A stretch of 64,000 nt of DNA from Mantis religiosa (taxonomy: Eukaryota; Arthropoda; Insecta; Mantodea; Mantidae): assembly GCA_030765055.1 (NCBI GenBank), contig CM060953.1, positions 181,351,239 through 181,415,238 of the forward strand, given 5' to 3'. The stretch's first letter is position 1; each line of letters opens with the position of its first letter. A program made the translations under genes and the position numbers. Below the pieces are notes generated by a model. It was not told where the DNA came from, made no database searches, and saw only the letters and a program-made list of their open reading frames with translations. Shown piece by piece: positions 13,111 through 23,765 of the stretch.

Positions 13111-13320
13111 AATACCCCATGTTAACATTTAAAAATGCATTCTTTAATATGGGTTTGAATTCTTAAATAATTTATACTTTTCCAACTCCAAAGCGCCTAT
13201 TTTTTTTTTACCGCGATCATGTAAAGAAAACGAGTTTCAAAACCGTAAAATAGCGACTCATCCTTAAAAGATGTGATTATCGATTAAGTCCACTGTATTC
13301 CCTAATCTTCCTTGTTCCTA

Positions 13321-14044
13321 TAGTGCGATACATATAAACCTAAACCATTTCAATAGGCCAAAACTTTTGAAACAATAATAGAACACACGTACAACTTTGA
13401 GAGAATATAATACACAATTGGGAGATTACATTACACTATTTACATCTCAGAGAAAATGTTGGAAGTGTCCTCCACCAGCATTTATACGTTTGTACTCGTC
13501 TTACCATATTCTCTGAAGTTTTACGGAGAGTATCCTCGCCAATGTTACTTATTTCGGTTCGAATGGACTCCTTGAGAACATCAGTTGTCAGTGGCCTATT
13601 CTTGTACACTCTAGTTTTTAAATAGAAAAAAGCCGGAGAGGTCAGGTCAGGAGATCTGTGGGGGGGGGGGGGCCCACAGACTTTTTGAGATTATTCGATT
13701 ATCAAAGAAACTGGTTACAAGTTCCATGGTGTCATTAGATGTATAGCACGTTGCTCCATCTTGCTGTAAATAACCTTCTCTCAATTCGATATCATCCAGC
13801 TGCTCCACAAATGTCTTGTAGATACTCATATAAACGTCAGTGTCTACAGTCGTATCAAAGAAAATGGGACCAACGATCCTTAGATGCTGGTGGAGGACAC
13901 TTCCAACATTTTCTCTGAGATGTAAATAGTGTAATGTAATCTCCCAATTGTGTATTATATTCTCCCAAAGTTACACGGGTGTCCTTTTATTGGTTCACAA
14001 GTTATGGTCTATTGAAATGGTTCAGGTTTATATGGATCACACTA
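13321..14044 (-). mobile_element. Tc1/mariner-type relic with ~160-bp inverted ends
   Basis: The ends TAGTGCGAT and ATCACACTA sit in TA duplications (13319-13320 and 14045-14046). Inverted arms of about 160 bp run 13321-13480 and 13886-14044. On the minus strand the interior encodes a transposase C-terminal piece: an IFFDTT-like second Asp region, LQQDGATCYTSND (the QQDGA..HTS motif), then KSLWAPPPPQ. There the usual PRSPDL with the third acidic residue has been replaced by a C/G homopolymer (13661-13672). The N-terminal half is gone, so it is non-functional. Confidence 0.8.
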
Positions 14045-14250
14045 TACGACAATATGTGCAATAAAAACGTTTTGCAAACGTTTATTTAGCGTTTGTGTGA
14101 AGTAGATGAATAGGCTTGATTAGTTTGTTGAAGAATGGTTAGTGAAAGTCATATATATTTTCATTTAAGGCACCTCAAAACATGTACTTTCCGTGAAATC
14201 TCGACATCGAGAAGGTAAAAATGTATGAACTTCATTAACCCTGTATCTTA

Positions 14251-14335
14251 CCGAGCGGGATGTCTCAGGAGGTTTCGTCTGTGGTCCGCATTTCGGAAGT
14301 CCGGCTTCGACTCTGGCCGCACCGTTTTTTTTTTT
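14251..14335 (+). mobile_element. SINE2 5' fragment
   Basis: The sequence ccgagcgggatgtctcagga...tccggcttcgactctggcc matches the tRNA-like head of the second SINE family, also seen at 26464. It is followed by a poly-T run that begins the minus-strand SINE1 tail at 14336. Confidence 0.75.
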
Positions 14336-14445
14336 TTTTAATTTATGTCCTCCAACGTTTACTCATATCGGACAACAAATGAAATTGGTGAAATGATGCT
14401 CAAATGAGTCCGGGGTCCTTGGAGCTTAGAGCTACCTTGACATGC
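14336..14445 (-). mobile_element. SINE1 3' fragment (minus)
   Basis: Minus-strand SINE1 tail: aatttatgtcctccaacgtt, atgctcaaatgagtccgggg, ggagcttagagctacc. The poly-T at 14324-14339 is its A-tail. The head is absent. Confidence 0.8.
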
Positions 14446-14599
14446 TTTCTTAACGGCGGACGTACGAGAAAATGTTCAAAAAATCTATTATTTTTATTGT
14501 TTTGTAAAATAGTATATAGTGTTAGCTATCAAACACCAAAATATTATGACTGTACGTGGTCTGTATGTACCTTTAAAAAATTAAATGCCCTAGTGTTGC

Positions 14600-15035
14600 A
14601 AGGTACATAGTCTTCCATCAGCTGTCTTGGAATCTATAAAGCCCACCTACCAATTCTTAGCACACCCAGACTTGCTAAAAAAATGTCTCTATGGAGAGAC
14701 ACAAAACCCAAATGAAAGCCTCAACCGTTTGATACGGAAAAGGTGTCCCAAAACATCATTTGTGTCTTCCATAATGGTGAAAATTGCTAAATTTGATGCT
14801 AAAAAATTGTTTACTGATGGGAATGTTGGCAGAAAGTTATGCACCAGTTAGGGTATCAACCTGGTGTGTTTATGGAAGCAATTTTGCAGAGTATTGACAA
14901 CATTCGCATCGCTGGTGCAGAAAGAGCTATGGAATTAATGCAGAAAGAAGCAAGACAGAAGACGAATTTTAAAAAAAAGGCTGAAGAAGACCAGAATGAG
15001 GATACAGACAATGGATATGGGAAGCCCTGACTTAA
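14600..15035 (+). pseudogene. Mutator-like transposase C-terminal fragment, frameshifted
   Basis: Two overlapping frames (14627-14851 and 14839-15030) belong to one decayed protein. The motif CLYGETQNPNESLNRLIRKR followed by CPKTSFVS and the later QLGYQPGVFMEA...RIAGAERA match a transposase C-terminal family common in insects that I place with Mutator-like elements. The related piece at 23987-24448 shares NANESLHHVIWNKCPK. A lysine-rich tail ends both. A frameshift near 14840 separates the halves. Confidence 0.6.
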
Positions 15036-15604
15036 AATTGAAAGGCAAACTGAATAATACTTATTGTATTTTTAATTGCCTTTCCCCATAACTTGCATTT
15101 TCTACAACTTCAACCCATTTTTCTCTCGAACTATTTCATCTACAGTGATGCAATTTAGCACACAGCTTTCTTATGCCACAATGAACATTTTGTTGGTTCT
15201 ATAATTTAAGATTAAGCTCCAGATAGAATGTGATGATAAATATATATGAAATTATTTTAATTTTTAAAGGAAGCATATGATTAACAATTTTTTAAATTCT
15301 ATACAGCTTTAATAAGAAATCTAAATCCAACAAATTCATTTCTAGTGTGTTTTAAAATAACATACAACATTTCAGAAGAATAACATATGTAAATTTTGAA
15401 AAAAAAATGGGCTTGAGTTTGTAAATATCTCTGTATAGAGAAAAAAATGTAGCATTAGTTTCAAACGATGGAAAATTATGAAAAAAATTGTGCATATTAA
15501 CTGTATTATCTTAAATGAGTATACTAAGTTTCACTTCCCTAGCTTGAAAACTTTGGATGTTATGGCTATTTATGTAAGAACCTGAATATTTGCATACGTC
15601 CCCC
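15036..15604. other. AT-rich non-coding sequence, probably the rest of the Mutator-like element
   Basis: No open frame of note. It follows the transposase relic, and its right edge carries catacgtccccc next to a SINE. A partner end was not proven. Confidence 0.35.
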
Positions 15605-15717
15605 CTTTAAGGATAAGGGAAACCCCCGGAAAAACCTTCTCCAGGTAACTCAACCTGACCGAGATTCGAACTCGGGACCTCTTGAACGTGAGACAGACAC
15701 GCTACCGAGGCGGGCTG
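15605..15717 (-). mobile_element. SINE1 5' half (minus)
   Basis: Minus-strand head: ggataagggaaacccccgga, gaccgagattcgaactcggg (B box), cgctaccgaggcgggc (A-box end). The 3' half is missing. It abuts a SINE3 copy head to head at 15717. Confidence 0.88.
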
Positions 15718-15860
15718 GCCATGCCGTGGCTGAGTGGTTAGATCACTTGGCTTTCACAGGCGGCCCGGGTTCGATCCCAGGTGACCGCAAAGTGAGATTT
15801 GTGGACTGCACGGCGCTGGGGCGGGTTTTCTCCGATTTCCACCGCCATCTCATTTGATTT
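15717..15860 (+). mobile_element. SINE3, 3' truncated
   Basis: tRNA-derived head: ccgtggctgagtggttagat (A box) and cccgggttcgatcccaggtg (B box), then gcaaagtgagatttgtgg. The same family is at 45692 and 53818. The 3' end with agtaaaagcgggcgttaaa is absent. Confidence 0.85.
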
Positions 15861-16204
15861 GATATTTATTTATTTGTACAGTATCCATTACAAATTCAGT
15901 ACAATAAAATTTAACATAGAACATGCTGTATTATACCTCCTGTACAAATACATGAAATTGCTGACCGTAAGATTTACTTGCTAACTCAGGTCCCCTGGCT
16001 ATAAGCCTTTGGTTTTCCTGAGCAGCTTAATGCCATTTCTTCCTGACCTTTGCTTCTTTTATCCAAATCCACTTTTCTCTTATCCTATATAAGAAATCTC
16101 CTATACATATATTTTTCTTTTCTTCCATCCCCGTTAGCATGCGTACCGCTGATATGTCTTAACTTACACTGTCCTATTTCTTATTCCATATTTTTATCCT
16201 GTAA

Positions 16205-16360
16205 TTTGTTAGCTCCTTACATGTGCTCTCTTCGTTTCCAAAAAATCACATATCCTTACCTCATTACTTCTCAACCCTTTTAGATATATTATTCCTACTC
16301 TCATCCATGCTATGCCTTCTCTTCCAGTTTTGTCACATTGATCTATATATCTATCTACGA
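16205..16360 (-). pseudogene. LINE-A fragment (downstream part, split by a gypsy element)
   Basis: The minus-strand reading GREGIAWMRVGIIYLKGLRS matches the same region of the LINE at 36673-37032 (ERKGIAWLRAGVWRLKGQRN). It is the continuation of the LINE-A fragment at 17532-18165, with the LTR element lying between them. Confidence 0.75.
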
Positions 16361-17291
16361 GGAAGCCGAGCCGACCATACGAGCTTGTGACGGCATCGGG
16401 CGACACCATGCCTGTGGAGAAGTAGGCCCTGCTGGAGCTGGCCTTGGGACGGAGTACCGTGCGTCTGTGGGTGTTCGTCGCGAAGGTGGCTGAGGAGGTG
16501 ATTCTGGGACTGGATGCCCTCAGGAGCCACGAGGCGACGGTCGACGTCGGCAGGAAGGTCCTGAGGCTCAACGGAGAAGAGGTTATATTCCGTCAACCAG
16601 AAGATCGCCTTGGAATTGGCAAGGTCATCTTGAACGAAGACGTGGTTGTCCCCGCGAGGAGCGAGGTGATGGTGACGGCGCGACCGGAAGGCCAGACAGC
16701 AGGTGGGGTTCAGAGGCTGCAGGAGTACGATTTCACCTCGGAACATAGCAGAGGGAAGAGTCACGGTAACGCGGACGCTATGTCCCGAAAACCCTGTCCA
16801 GAAGAGTGCGGCCAATGCACAAGAGTGGAGGAGAAGGAGCGTGCCGCAGCAGTTCGAGTAGTCACGGCAATGCCTGCGGATGGCTGGGATAGCGCAGGCC
16901 TGAGGAGGGAGCAGCTGGCGGACGCAGACTTGGGGCCACTCTTGAGGGATGTGGAGAACCTGGTGGACCACCTCCACGACATGCACGAGATGGCTCGCCA
17001 GAACATCCAGAAGGCGAGCGACCGCATGAAAACCCGATACGACATGCAAGCCAACGGCCAAGGGTTCCAGCAAGATGACCTGGTCTGGTTGTACCGCCCG
17101 ACCCGGACCAAGGGACGCTGCCCGAAGCTTCAGCAGTCATGGCAAGGACCGTACCGTGTGGAGAAGAGGATTAACGACGTGGTCTACCGCATCCAGAAGG
17201 TGCCCCGAGGAAAGATGTTGGTGGTACACCTGGATCGCCTGGCCCGCTACGAAGGCGCTGTTCGGGACGACCAGCCTTGAGGAGGGAGCAG
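16360..17291 (+). pseudogene. Ty3/gypsy pol remnant with large internal deletion
   Basis: One open frame (16444-17280, 278 codons) joins three distant parts of a gypsy polyprotein. These are a retroviral-type protease end (EVILGLDALRSHEATVD, 16489 on), then directly the RNase H/integrase boundary motif (HSRGKSHGNADAMSRKP, 16740-16790), then the integrase C-terminal GPY-like region (DLVWLYRPTRTKGRCPKLQ, WQGPYRVEKR). RT, most of RNase H and the integrase catalytic core are missing. It is much more GC-rich than its surroundings. A purine-rich tract (gaggagggagcag) precedes the LTR. Confidence 0.85.
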
Positions 17292-17531
17292 TGTCACCCT
17301 GGCGGTAGACTCGCGAAGCCGATGAATAAATGATGGCCGGTGGAGATTCGGAAAACTTCGGGGCCGATCGTTACCGGAAGCGAGAGACAGTTGAGTGTAG
17401 TGTTTGAAAAATAAACAGTTTTGAGGTGATCTAGCATTTTGTAATGGTAAACGGTGTATTGCTAGGAAAATAAAGTGTAGTTTTTGCGTTTGTAACCTCG
17501 TCTTGTTATTTCACGAACCCACAAAGTCACA
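17292..17531 (+). mobile_element. 3' LTR of the gypsy remnant, 240 bp
   Basis: It starts TGTCACCC right after the polypurine tract and ends GTCACA (TG...CA). AATAAA motifs occur at about 17408 and 17468. The last bases, cgaacccacaaagtcaca, are nearly identical to the end of the larger solo LTR at 21331-21348. No 5' LTR is seen at the left edge. Confidence 0.75.
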
Positions 17532-18165
17532 ATATTTTTCCATACCCCATTCTGTCTAATTGCTGATAAAATTCCAAAGATTTCTTTTCTTCTATACTTT
17601 CCCATATCTCTTGTCTATCTATGTCTTGTACTCTAGTTCTCACTTCCTTCCAAAAACCGCTATAATTTGTCTCCTCTGCTCTCCATAAATCTCCCATGCC
17701 TATCTTCAATATCATTCTTGCCAATTCCGATCACCAACTATTTGTATTTTTAATGCTTTTCGGTTGCTTCATGCACAGATTCAATAATTCCCCTTGCTGC
17801 CCTTTACTTATATCGGAATCTAAATATTCTCTCTATTATTATTCCCCTCCTTTTTGTATTACCTAGCTCTAGTACTGCCACCTCTCCTGGTGCCGATTTT
17901 GCCAGCCCTAGTAGTTCTTTACAAAACAATCCATACATCTGGTCTAATTGTGTACCTATCTCTGATGTTCTCCATACCTTCACTGCATAAGTGTTCTGGC
18001 TTTAACGATCGCTTCATACATTCTTGCTAACCATCTAACTGGCATCTCCAGTTTGTTTACATATTCTTACCCCTGACATTGCCATCTCATTCCACCATGG
18101 CAGCCCTCTGTCTCCTTTCGCCTCATCCTTCGTCCTGGAATTGCCCTACTTTGGGCATAAGTACA
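17532..18165 (-). pseudogene. LINE-A reverse transcriptase thumb fragment
   Basis: Minus-strand pieces such as LEMPVRWLARMYEAIVKART and YSGFWKEVRTR correspond to the 37314-37817 copy (MPEMEMKWLERVYSSVVEAR). Several stops and frameshifts are present. It ends at the LTR boundary; the LINE resumes at 16360. Confidence 0.75.
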
Positions 18166-18690
18166 ACGGACCAAAACCCCTCCATAGCCTAAACCAGGCC
18201 AACCCTTTATCTTTTAAGTTGCTTTCTTTGAATCCTACACACATTTATATTCTGATCATTTTAAATAAAATTAATCTCTGACAAATCAACACGTCTGAGC
18301 TCACATTCTAAATATTTCTCTAGTATTATCACCCTAAATATTTTGCCAGCTCTGTAATAACCTTATCTAATTTTGTTGAAATATTTTAAATATATCCACT
18401 GTTGAAATTCACAACACAAAAGGCCTTATCTGTGTTTGTGCCTGACTCTTAGATTACGACGTAATTTATTCCAAGATAGTTCGATAGCTCAGGTAGCGGC
18501 GGAAGCAATAAACCTGTTATCTTCTGGAATCGCAATCAACTCAGATACTAAAGCTCGCGATAGTGCAATAAACCTTTGATTATTGAAGTATATTAAGTGC
18601 TAGCTGATTTTAATTTAATTTTATACTTATAAACATGACTCTATGACAAGGTTCGGGCACATCGACTTATAAAATATCTTTTATACTTAT
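18166..18690. other. No recognised feature
   Basis: AT-rich sequence. A short block (gggcataagtacaacggacc, 18153-18172) resembles parts of the repeat at 26960-27120. Confidence 0.35.
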
Positions 18691-18694
18691 ATCT

Positions 18695-18805
18695 TGCCTA
18701 GCAATCCGGAAAAACTCCCGAAACAACCTATAGATTAAAAAGGTCGATGAGGGTATCGAACCCATGACCTCGAATACGGGCCACAAACGCTACCGCCAGA
18801 GCCCT
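18695..18805 (-). mobile_element. tRNA-derived SINE (another family), minus
   Basis: On the minus strand, gctctggcggtagcgtttgt (A-box region) and catgggttcgataccctc (B box) are followed by a pyrimidine/G-rich tail (gggagtttttccggattg). The class is clear; the family is not matched elsewhere here. Confidence 0.6.
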
Positions 18806-19154
18806 CCCCCTCAGTTTTATAAATATTATTAAAAGTCATTGTAGTTTACACTTATCTTGACTGGTAGGTACATTTATTTTTGTAATTTGCTTGGATGAAG
18901 TTTTACTCTTTGAGATAATTTAGCTTTTGTTGGCTACTTAAACTAATGACGTAGACTTGGCAGTACTAGTAGTATTTAAGAATGAATATCAACCAATCAC
19001 AGCTTGACTACACGTTGCCTCTTCTAGAGCCTGAAATCCTATACCCCCACCCTTCACTTGTATAAGAGTATAATGACCTAAGAACATATTCCTACTACTG
19101 CACATGCGTGACAGGAACTACCAACCTAAGTGATAAACAAATGCTTTGTTAGGC

Positions 19155-20060
19155 GGCCAGATTGGTCGCTGAGGTTAAGGCAGATGCAAATCCTTTGGGT
19201 TCCCACTGCCAAATACCTTGGCGTCCACCTGGATCGCGGTCTCACCTAAGCACCTCATGTCCGGGTCAAAGCCGGACAAGGGCATGCAGCGTTAACACAG
19301 CTATACCCCATTCTAAAGTCCACCATGCCTACTCACCTCAAACTACGCCTATATCGGGCGATCATACCGCCCCTGATTCTGTACGGCTGCGAAGTCTGGG
19401 GATCAGCGGCTCCCACCACTATTCGCAGACTCCAGTACGTCCAGAACAGGGCATTGCGCATTATCTACGATACCGGGCTTAGATTTCCGTCCCACATCCT
19501 ACACACATACTCTGGGGTCCCGTATATCGTGGACGTGGTGCGGGAAAGATCCCGCACCATCTACGATAAGCTGGACTCCCATCCAAACATACTGGTGAAT
19601 ACCCTAGGCCGTTACGACCATAGGGTTCCTCGCCAGCGACCAAGCTACCGGCTACCCAAAGATGCCTTGGGTACCTAATACTGAACAGGGCCACATTCCC
19701 CTGACTCCAACTTCCTAAGCCCAGAAATGGGCTAGGTAAACCTTATACATTAACACGGTTCCTTTCCCTCTAGCCTGTTCAGCGGACTGTGCTCAGATGC
19801 CTCCCAGGCAGGCGGAAGAGCGCAGCCAGCATTGGCGCATCCCCCCTACACGGGGCGACTGCGCACACAAAGGCTAGATATGTCCACTGCCCAAAACAAT
19901 CGCCTGAGACAATAACGACTCTTCTATACTGCCCAGATAAAGACGCAATAAGCGGCTAGGTGCTGGGCAGCATACACTCCGTCCAGGTAAACCTGGACGA
20001 CTCGTCTCTTCTGCTGCTGCTGCTGGTACGACACTGTCAGTAGCGAGGATTGTAGCACCG
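19155..20060 (+). pseudogene. Jockey-type LINE RT C-terminus and 3' UTR
   Basis: The plus-strand reading TAKYLGVHLDRGLT, then KLRLYRAIIPPLILYGCEVW and LQYVQNRALRIIYDTG, is the C-terminal RT region of jockey-clade LINEs. A TAA interrupts the frame at about 19247 and the end is at 19678. The GC-rich sequence to about 20060 is probably its 3' UTR. The 5' part, including endonuclease and catalytic RT core, is absent. Confidence 0.8.
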
Positions 20061-20210
20061 CCGGTGTCCGAAATTTCGACCCGCAGGAGTTCTTTTACAC
20101 GCCGGTAAATCTACTGACATGGTACTGTTACTTAAGCTTAAGTCTGGGCCGGGTTTGAGACCGATTAGTAAGCCAATACCTAACCAACTGAGCCACCCAA
20201 TCTATGAGAA
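20060..20210 (-). mobile_element. tRNA-derived SINE, minus
   Basis: On the minus strand, tgggtggctcagttggttag (A box) and ctcaaacccggcccaga (B-box region) make a tRNA-like head at 20140-20203. The body extends left through the ccgccggtgtccgaaatttc region. Confidence 0.55.
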
Positions 20211-20324
20211 GCATGTTTAAATTAATTTAGATTAGATCGATTTGCATCCAATGAGTTCATTATTGGCTACAAAGGCTTGTGAACTTGAATATGTCTATAT
20301 ATACATACATATGTACATGTATAT

Positions 20325-21347
20325 TGTCGCCAGGCATTATTCTGCTAATGGCTGCCCGCCCAGAGAGAAGCGGGGAAAAAAGGAGAAAGAAAGTGATCCA
20401 GCCACGCCCACACGCGTGCTAGCGCTAAACGCTTGCCGAGAGAGAAAGAGACAGAGCGATTTATGGATAGCTCTCTCTTTCTCTCGCAGCGTCGTGAAAC
20501 TTAGCAAGTGAGTTCTAGAACGTCAAGTGGAGGTATAAGAGGAGCCGCGGCTAGCCACTCGGGAGTGACCTGCAGCAAAAGCTGAGCTCCCATAATCTAA
20601 CCAAGAGTTGTTTGGCCTCAAAATTATCCAAAAAACAAATTAATCTATTTCATTGCCAGGGTGCATCAGACATAGCATCCTGTTCTCCTTAGAGGAGTAA
20701 TATTCTACCTCAAGTCTTACCACCATTCTAATACAAAAAAACCATCCTTAACTATCCTAAGAAAAGAAAATCCTACCTGCGGTAAAATCCAATCCTGGAT
20801 GGGCCCGCCTCGGTAGCGTGGTGGCAGAGTGTTTGCCTCACGTTCAAGAGGTCCCGAGTTCGAATCTCGGTCAGGGTGAGTTACCTGGTTAAGAGTTTTT
20901 CCGGGGTTTTCCCTTGTCATGAAAGACGAATATTAGGTAACTCTAAGCTCTATGGACCCTGCGCTCATTTGAGCATCATTTCACCCATTCCATTCATCGT
21001 CCGATATGACTTAACGTTGGAGGACGTAAATTACAAAAAAAAAAAAAAAAAAAAAAAATCCTGGGTGGGCACGCAGCAACAATCTTCGGGCTTATCACAG
21101 CCTGTCAGTACCTGACGTGACGTGACTCGGGAGTCAAGAACTGATAATCTTGCGCGTGCAGCTGTGTAGTGATTTGAAAGTGATTTCTTTTTGTGGACGT
21201 GTGGCAGACGAACTTGAAGGTTGCGTTTGTGTATATTACGTAATTCTGCTACTGGCAGGGCTGTACATTGTGCGTTTTTACTTGAAATAAAGATAAGTTT
21301 GAATTTCTGCAAACTAGACTTTTAATACTACGAACCCACAAAGTTAC

Positions 21348-21348
<1 letters not shown>
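20325..21348 (+). mobile_element. Solo LTR (~770 bp) interrupted by a SINE1
   Basis: It starts TGTCGCCAGGC, has a TATA-like ggtataagaggagc at 20532, AATAAAG at about 21287 and ends cgaacccacaaagttaca (TG...CA). No polyprotein is adjacent, so it is a solo LTR. The terminal 18 bp match the gypsy LTR end at 17531 except one base, so it is probably the same superfamily. A (CA)n run starts directly at the right edge, and no target duplication could be confirmed. Confidence 0.65.
20803..21057 (+). mobile_element. SINE1, full length with poly(A) and target duplication
   Basis: A complete SINE1 from gcccgcctcggtagcgtggt through cttaacgttggaggacgtaa to a poly(A) run at 21034-21057. It is inserted in the solo LTR; the flanks atcctggatggg (20792-20803) and atcctgggtggg (21058-21069) form a target-site duplication with one mismatch. 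Confidence 0.93.
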
Positions 21349-21350
<2 letters not shown>

Positions 21351-21390
<40 letters not shown>

Positions 21391-21410
21391 GCACGCACAC
21401 ACACAAATAT
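21351..21410. repeat. (CA)n microsatellite
   Basis: CA run with a few cacg interruptions, adjoining the solo LTR end. Confidence 0.95.
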
Positions 21411-21426
21411 TCACACACATAATCTG

Positions 21427-21645
21427 AGCCCGCCTCCGTAGCGTGTCTGCCTCTCGTTCAAGAGTTCCCGAGTTCGAATCTTGGTCAGACTGAGTTACCT
21501 GGATAAGGTTTTTTTCCGGTATTTTCCCTTAAACTGAAAGACGAATGTCAGGTAACTTTAAGCTCTATGGACTCTGAGCTCATTTGAATATCATTTCACC
21601 CCTTCCACTCATCGTCCGATATGACAACGTTGGAGGAAGTAAATT
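21427..21645 (+). mobile_element. SINE1, slightly shortened head
   Basis: The head agcccgcctccgtagcgtgt lacks one of the two gtagcg repeats. The B box is cccgagttcgaatcttgg and the body ends gacaacgttggaggaagtaa. The tail has become a CA microsatellite. Confidence 0.9.
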
Positions 21646-21659
21646 AACACACACACACA

Positions 21660-21742
<83 letters not shown>
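21646..21742. repeat. (CA)n microsatellite at SINE1 tail
   Basis: About 97 bp of CA repeat starting directly at the SINE 3' end, as at 10676. Confidence 0.95.
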
Positions 21743-21743
<1 letters not shown>

Positions 21744-22293
21744 TTGATAGTTTCAATTGACTTCTGTCAGTACGTCTCAACATTTTATGGATTTACAATG
21801 GATACCATTTATTGTGGTTTTTCAGTAAAAATAGCGTTTGGACAGGCATGAAAAGTAATGGTAATGCTTTGTCATTAGAACAGCCAGATTCTTTTTACAG
21901 GGCTTTGTCAGGATAATTTGTCATTCAGATAATCTTGTACACAATGATTTTCAGTATAGGTACTCTCTAGCAGCAATTTTAAAAGCACTGAAATTATCAT
22001 TTTTCCTTTCAATAGTAGCGGTAAATATTTTGACGATTTCAAAATACACACCTTTCTGAAAGCAAGAAAGTTTAGCACTGGGATGATGAATGTTATACGT
22101 TTGTCTATTAATTTCATTATTTGTTATAAATGAGACCCGATTGCATACAAAGAACTTTATGATCGAGAATATATACATGCAGGGAAGGGTGCAGGATCTT
22201 CTAAAAAGATCTTTGAAGGAGCGTCTGCTGTGGGTGTTCGAAATTATTATAACCTTATTTTGCATAGTAAATATTCGCTTATTTCCTATTGAA

Positions 22294-22514
22294 TTTACGT
22301 CCTCCAACGTTAAGTCATATCGGACGATGAATGGAATGGGTGAAATGATGCTCAAATGGGCCCAGGGTCCGCAGAGCTTAGAGTTACCGGACATTCGTCT
22401 TTCAGGATAAGGGAAAATCCCGGAAAAAACCTTATCCAGGTAACTCACCCTGACCGAAATTCGAACTCTTGAACCTAAGGCAGACATGCTACCACCACTC
22501 TACCGAGGCGGGCA
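22294..22514 (-). mobile_element. SINE1, near full length (minus)
   Basis: The minus-strand copy spans from tttacgtcctccaacgttaa to the head complement ctctaccgaggcgggc. The B-box region is intact but for small losses (gaccgaaattcgaactcttg). Open frames across it on both strands are artefacts. Confidence 0.92.
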
Positions 22515-23244
22515 ATATTTTATATTGATTGTTCTTCTTGTTCGCTTTTTGCTCAAATAAAGGTAAATGATAAGAGAGTATATTGTTAAATGTGTTATTT
22601 GACACAAATTGGCGTGAATCACAAACCTAAGCTTACGTAATGTAAGTATCAGGCTGTCAGAAATTTGTAAAATGCCTTGGACTTTTCAGTTAGGTAGCAA
22701 AAAATGTAGAAAATTAGATCAAGAATGCATTACAGCATGCATGAAAACTTAAATCTAGCACCTAGCACCTAATTTAAGTGTTACACACGTAAACTATTAT
22801 ACCTCCTGCAAATATTTTCTCGCTCCAGTTTCCTATTCTCACTGAAAGTGGCACCGTAGTTTGCTTTGATGTCATGCCAAGCACCATCTTAGAGCTTTAG
22901 GACTCTCGGTATTAATCATTTTTTGAGGTTATTTTATCATAGGAGGCAAATTGAACTTCAGGATTCCAAGGCGTCTTTGAATAAACACCATTAAGCCAAC
23001 TAGCATTCATTAGCTATTTTGTAAAACTAACATATGGATTTTATTACTGAAATAATCATACTATAATCGTGTTCCAGGTCTTAATTTTGTTGATAGTTTC
23101 TCGTTTTGAACTCTCGTATTAAGTTATGCAAATACACTCGCTAGTAATTCTATCCAGATTTTGTAGAAGAGAATGACTATATATGTATATACCTAAGATT
23201 AAAATGAGTTTATATCTATTACCATTTGACTCACCTTACCGTTT
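22515..23244. other. No recognised feature
   Basis: AT-rich sequence without a gene, named repeat or paired ends that I can see. Confidence 0.4.
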
Positions 23245-23430
23245 TAACATTTCTCCATGGAAATTAGAAGCATTAATTAAACACAAATAAACACTAATTT
23301 AATATTACTTACCAAGATTTGGATGTTTTTAGCGTAAGTTGAGTACAAAGACAAGAGTTTATTTACAAGAGAACAATGTTGCTATGGTTACCCATGGTCT
23401 CTAAGGGAGAGATAGAGGGAGGACTGTTCG
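23245..23430. repeat. Unnamed dispersed repeat, copy B
   Basis: Second copy of the repeat at 12905-13110, about 80 percent similar by eye and in direct orientation. Class unknown. Confidence 0.6.
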
Positions 23431-23765
23431 TCAGTTGATGGGAACGGAAAGCAGTCTTTTCTAACAGATTGCTTTCTAAAAGCCACAGGAAAGAGATGTA
23501 TTCATCGACATGATTAAGGTCTGTGATTAAAGATGCGATTGTGTTCTCCCTTCTCTTTTACCGTGAACATACAGTTCTTAGCCAAGGAAAAACAGGAAGA
23601 ATATTAGGATATAAATTAGAATCTGGCGGTAAAGACTGCTAAAAGGAAACGTCCAGTATGCTCAAAAGATCCATCGTTGTATAGTGTAACATTCTTGAAG
23701 TAAATAATTAATAGGGGTGTACAGTATTTTACATTTTAATTCTAAAGTTAAAGATGTTGCGGACT

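Noticed and set aside
11034..15606. GGGGACGTAT near 11036 and its inverse near 15594 as ends of one 4.5-kb element
   Set aside because: The match is only about 10 bases, flanks do not repeat, and many unrelated insertions lie between; not enough to call.
16351..17140. Minus-strand open frames of 92-240 codons opposite the gypsy remnant
   Set aside because: They are shadows in GC-rich sequence; the plus-strand frame has clear protease and integrase motifs.
21580..21783. Cys-Val repeat open frame
   Set aside because: Translation of a (CA)n microsatellite next to a SINE.
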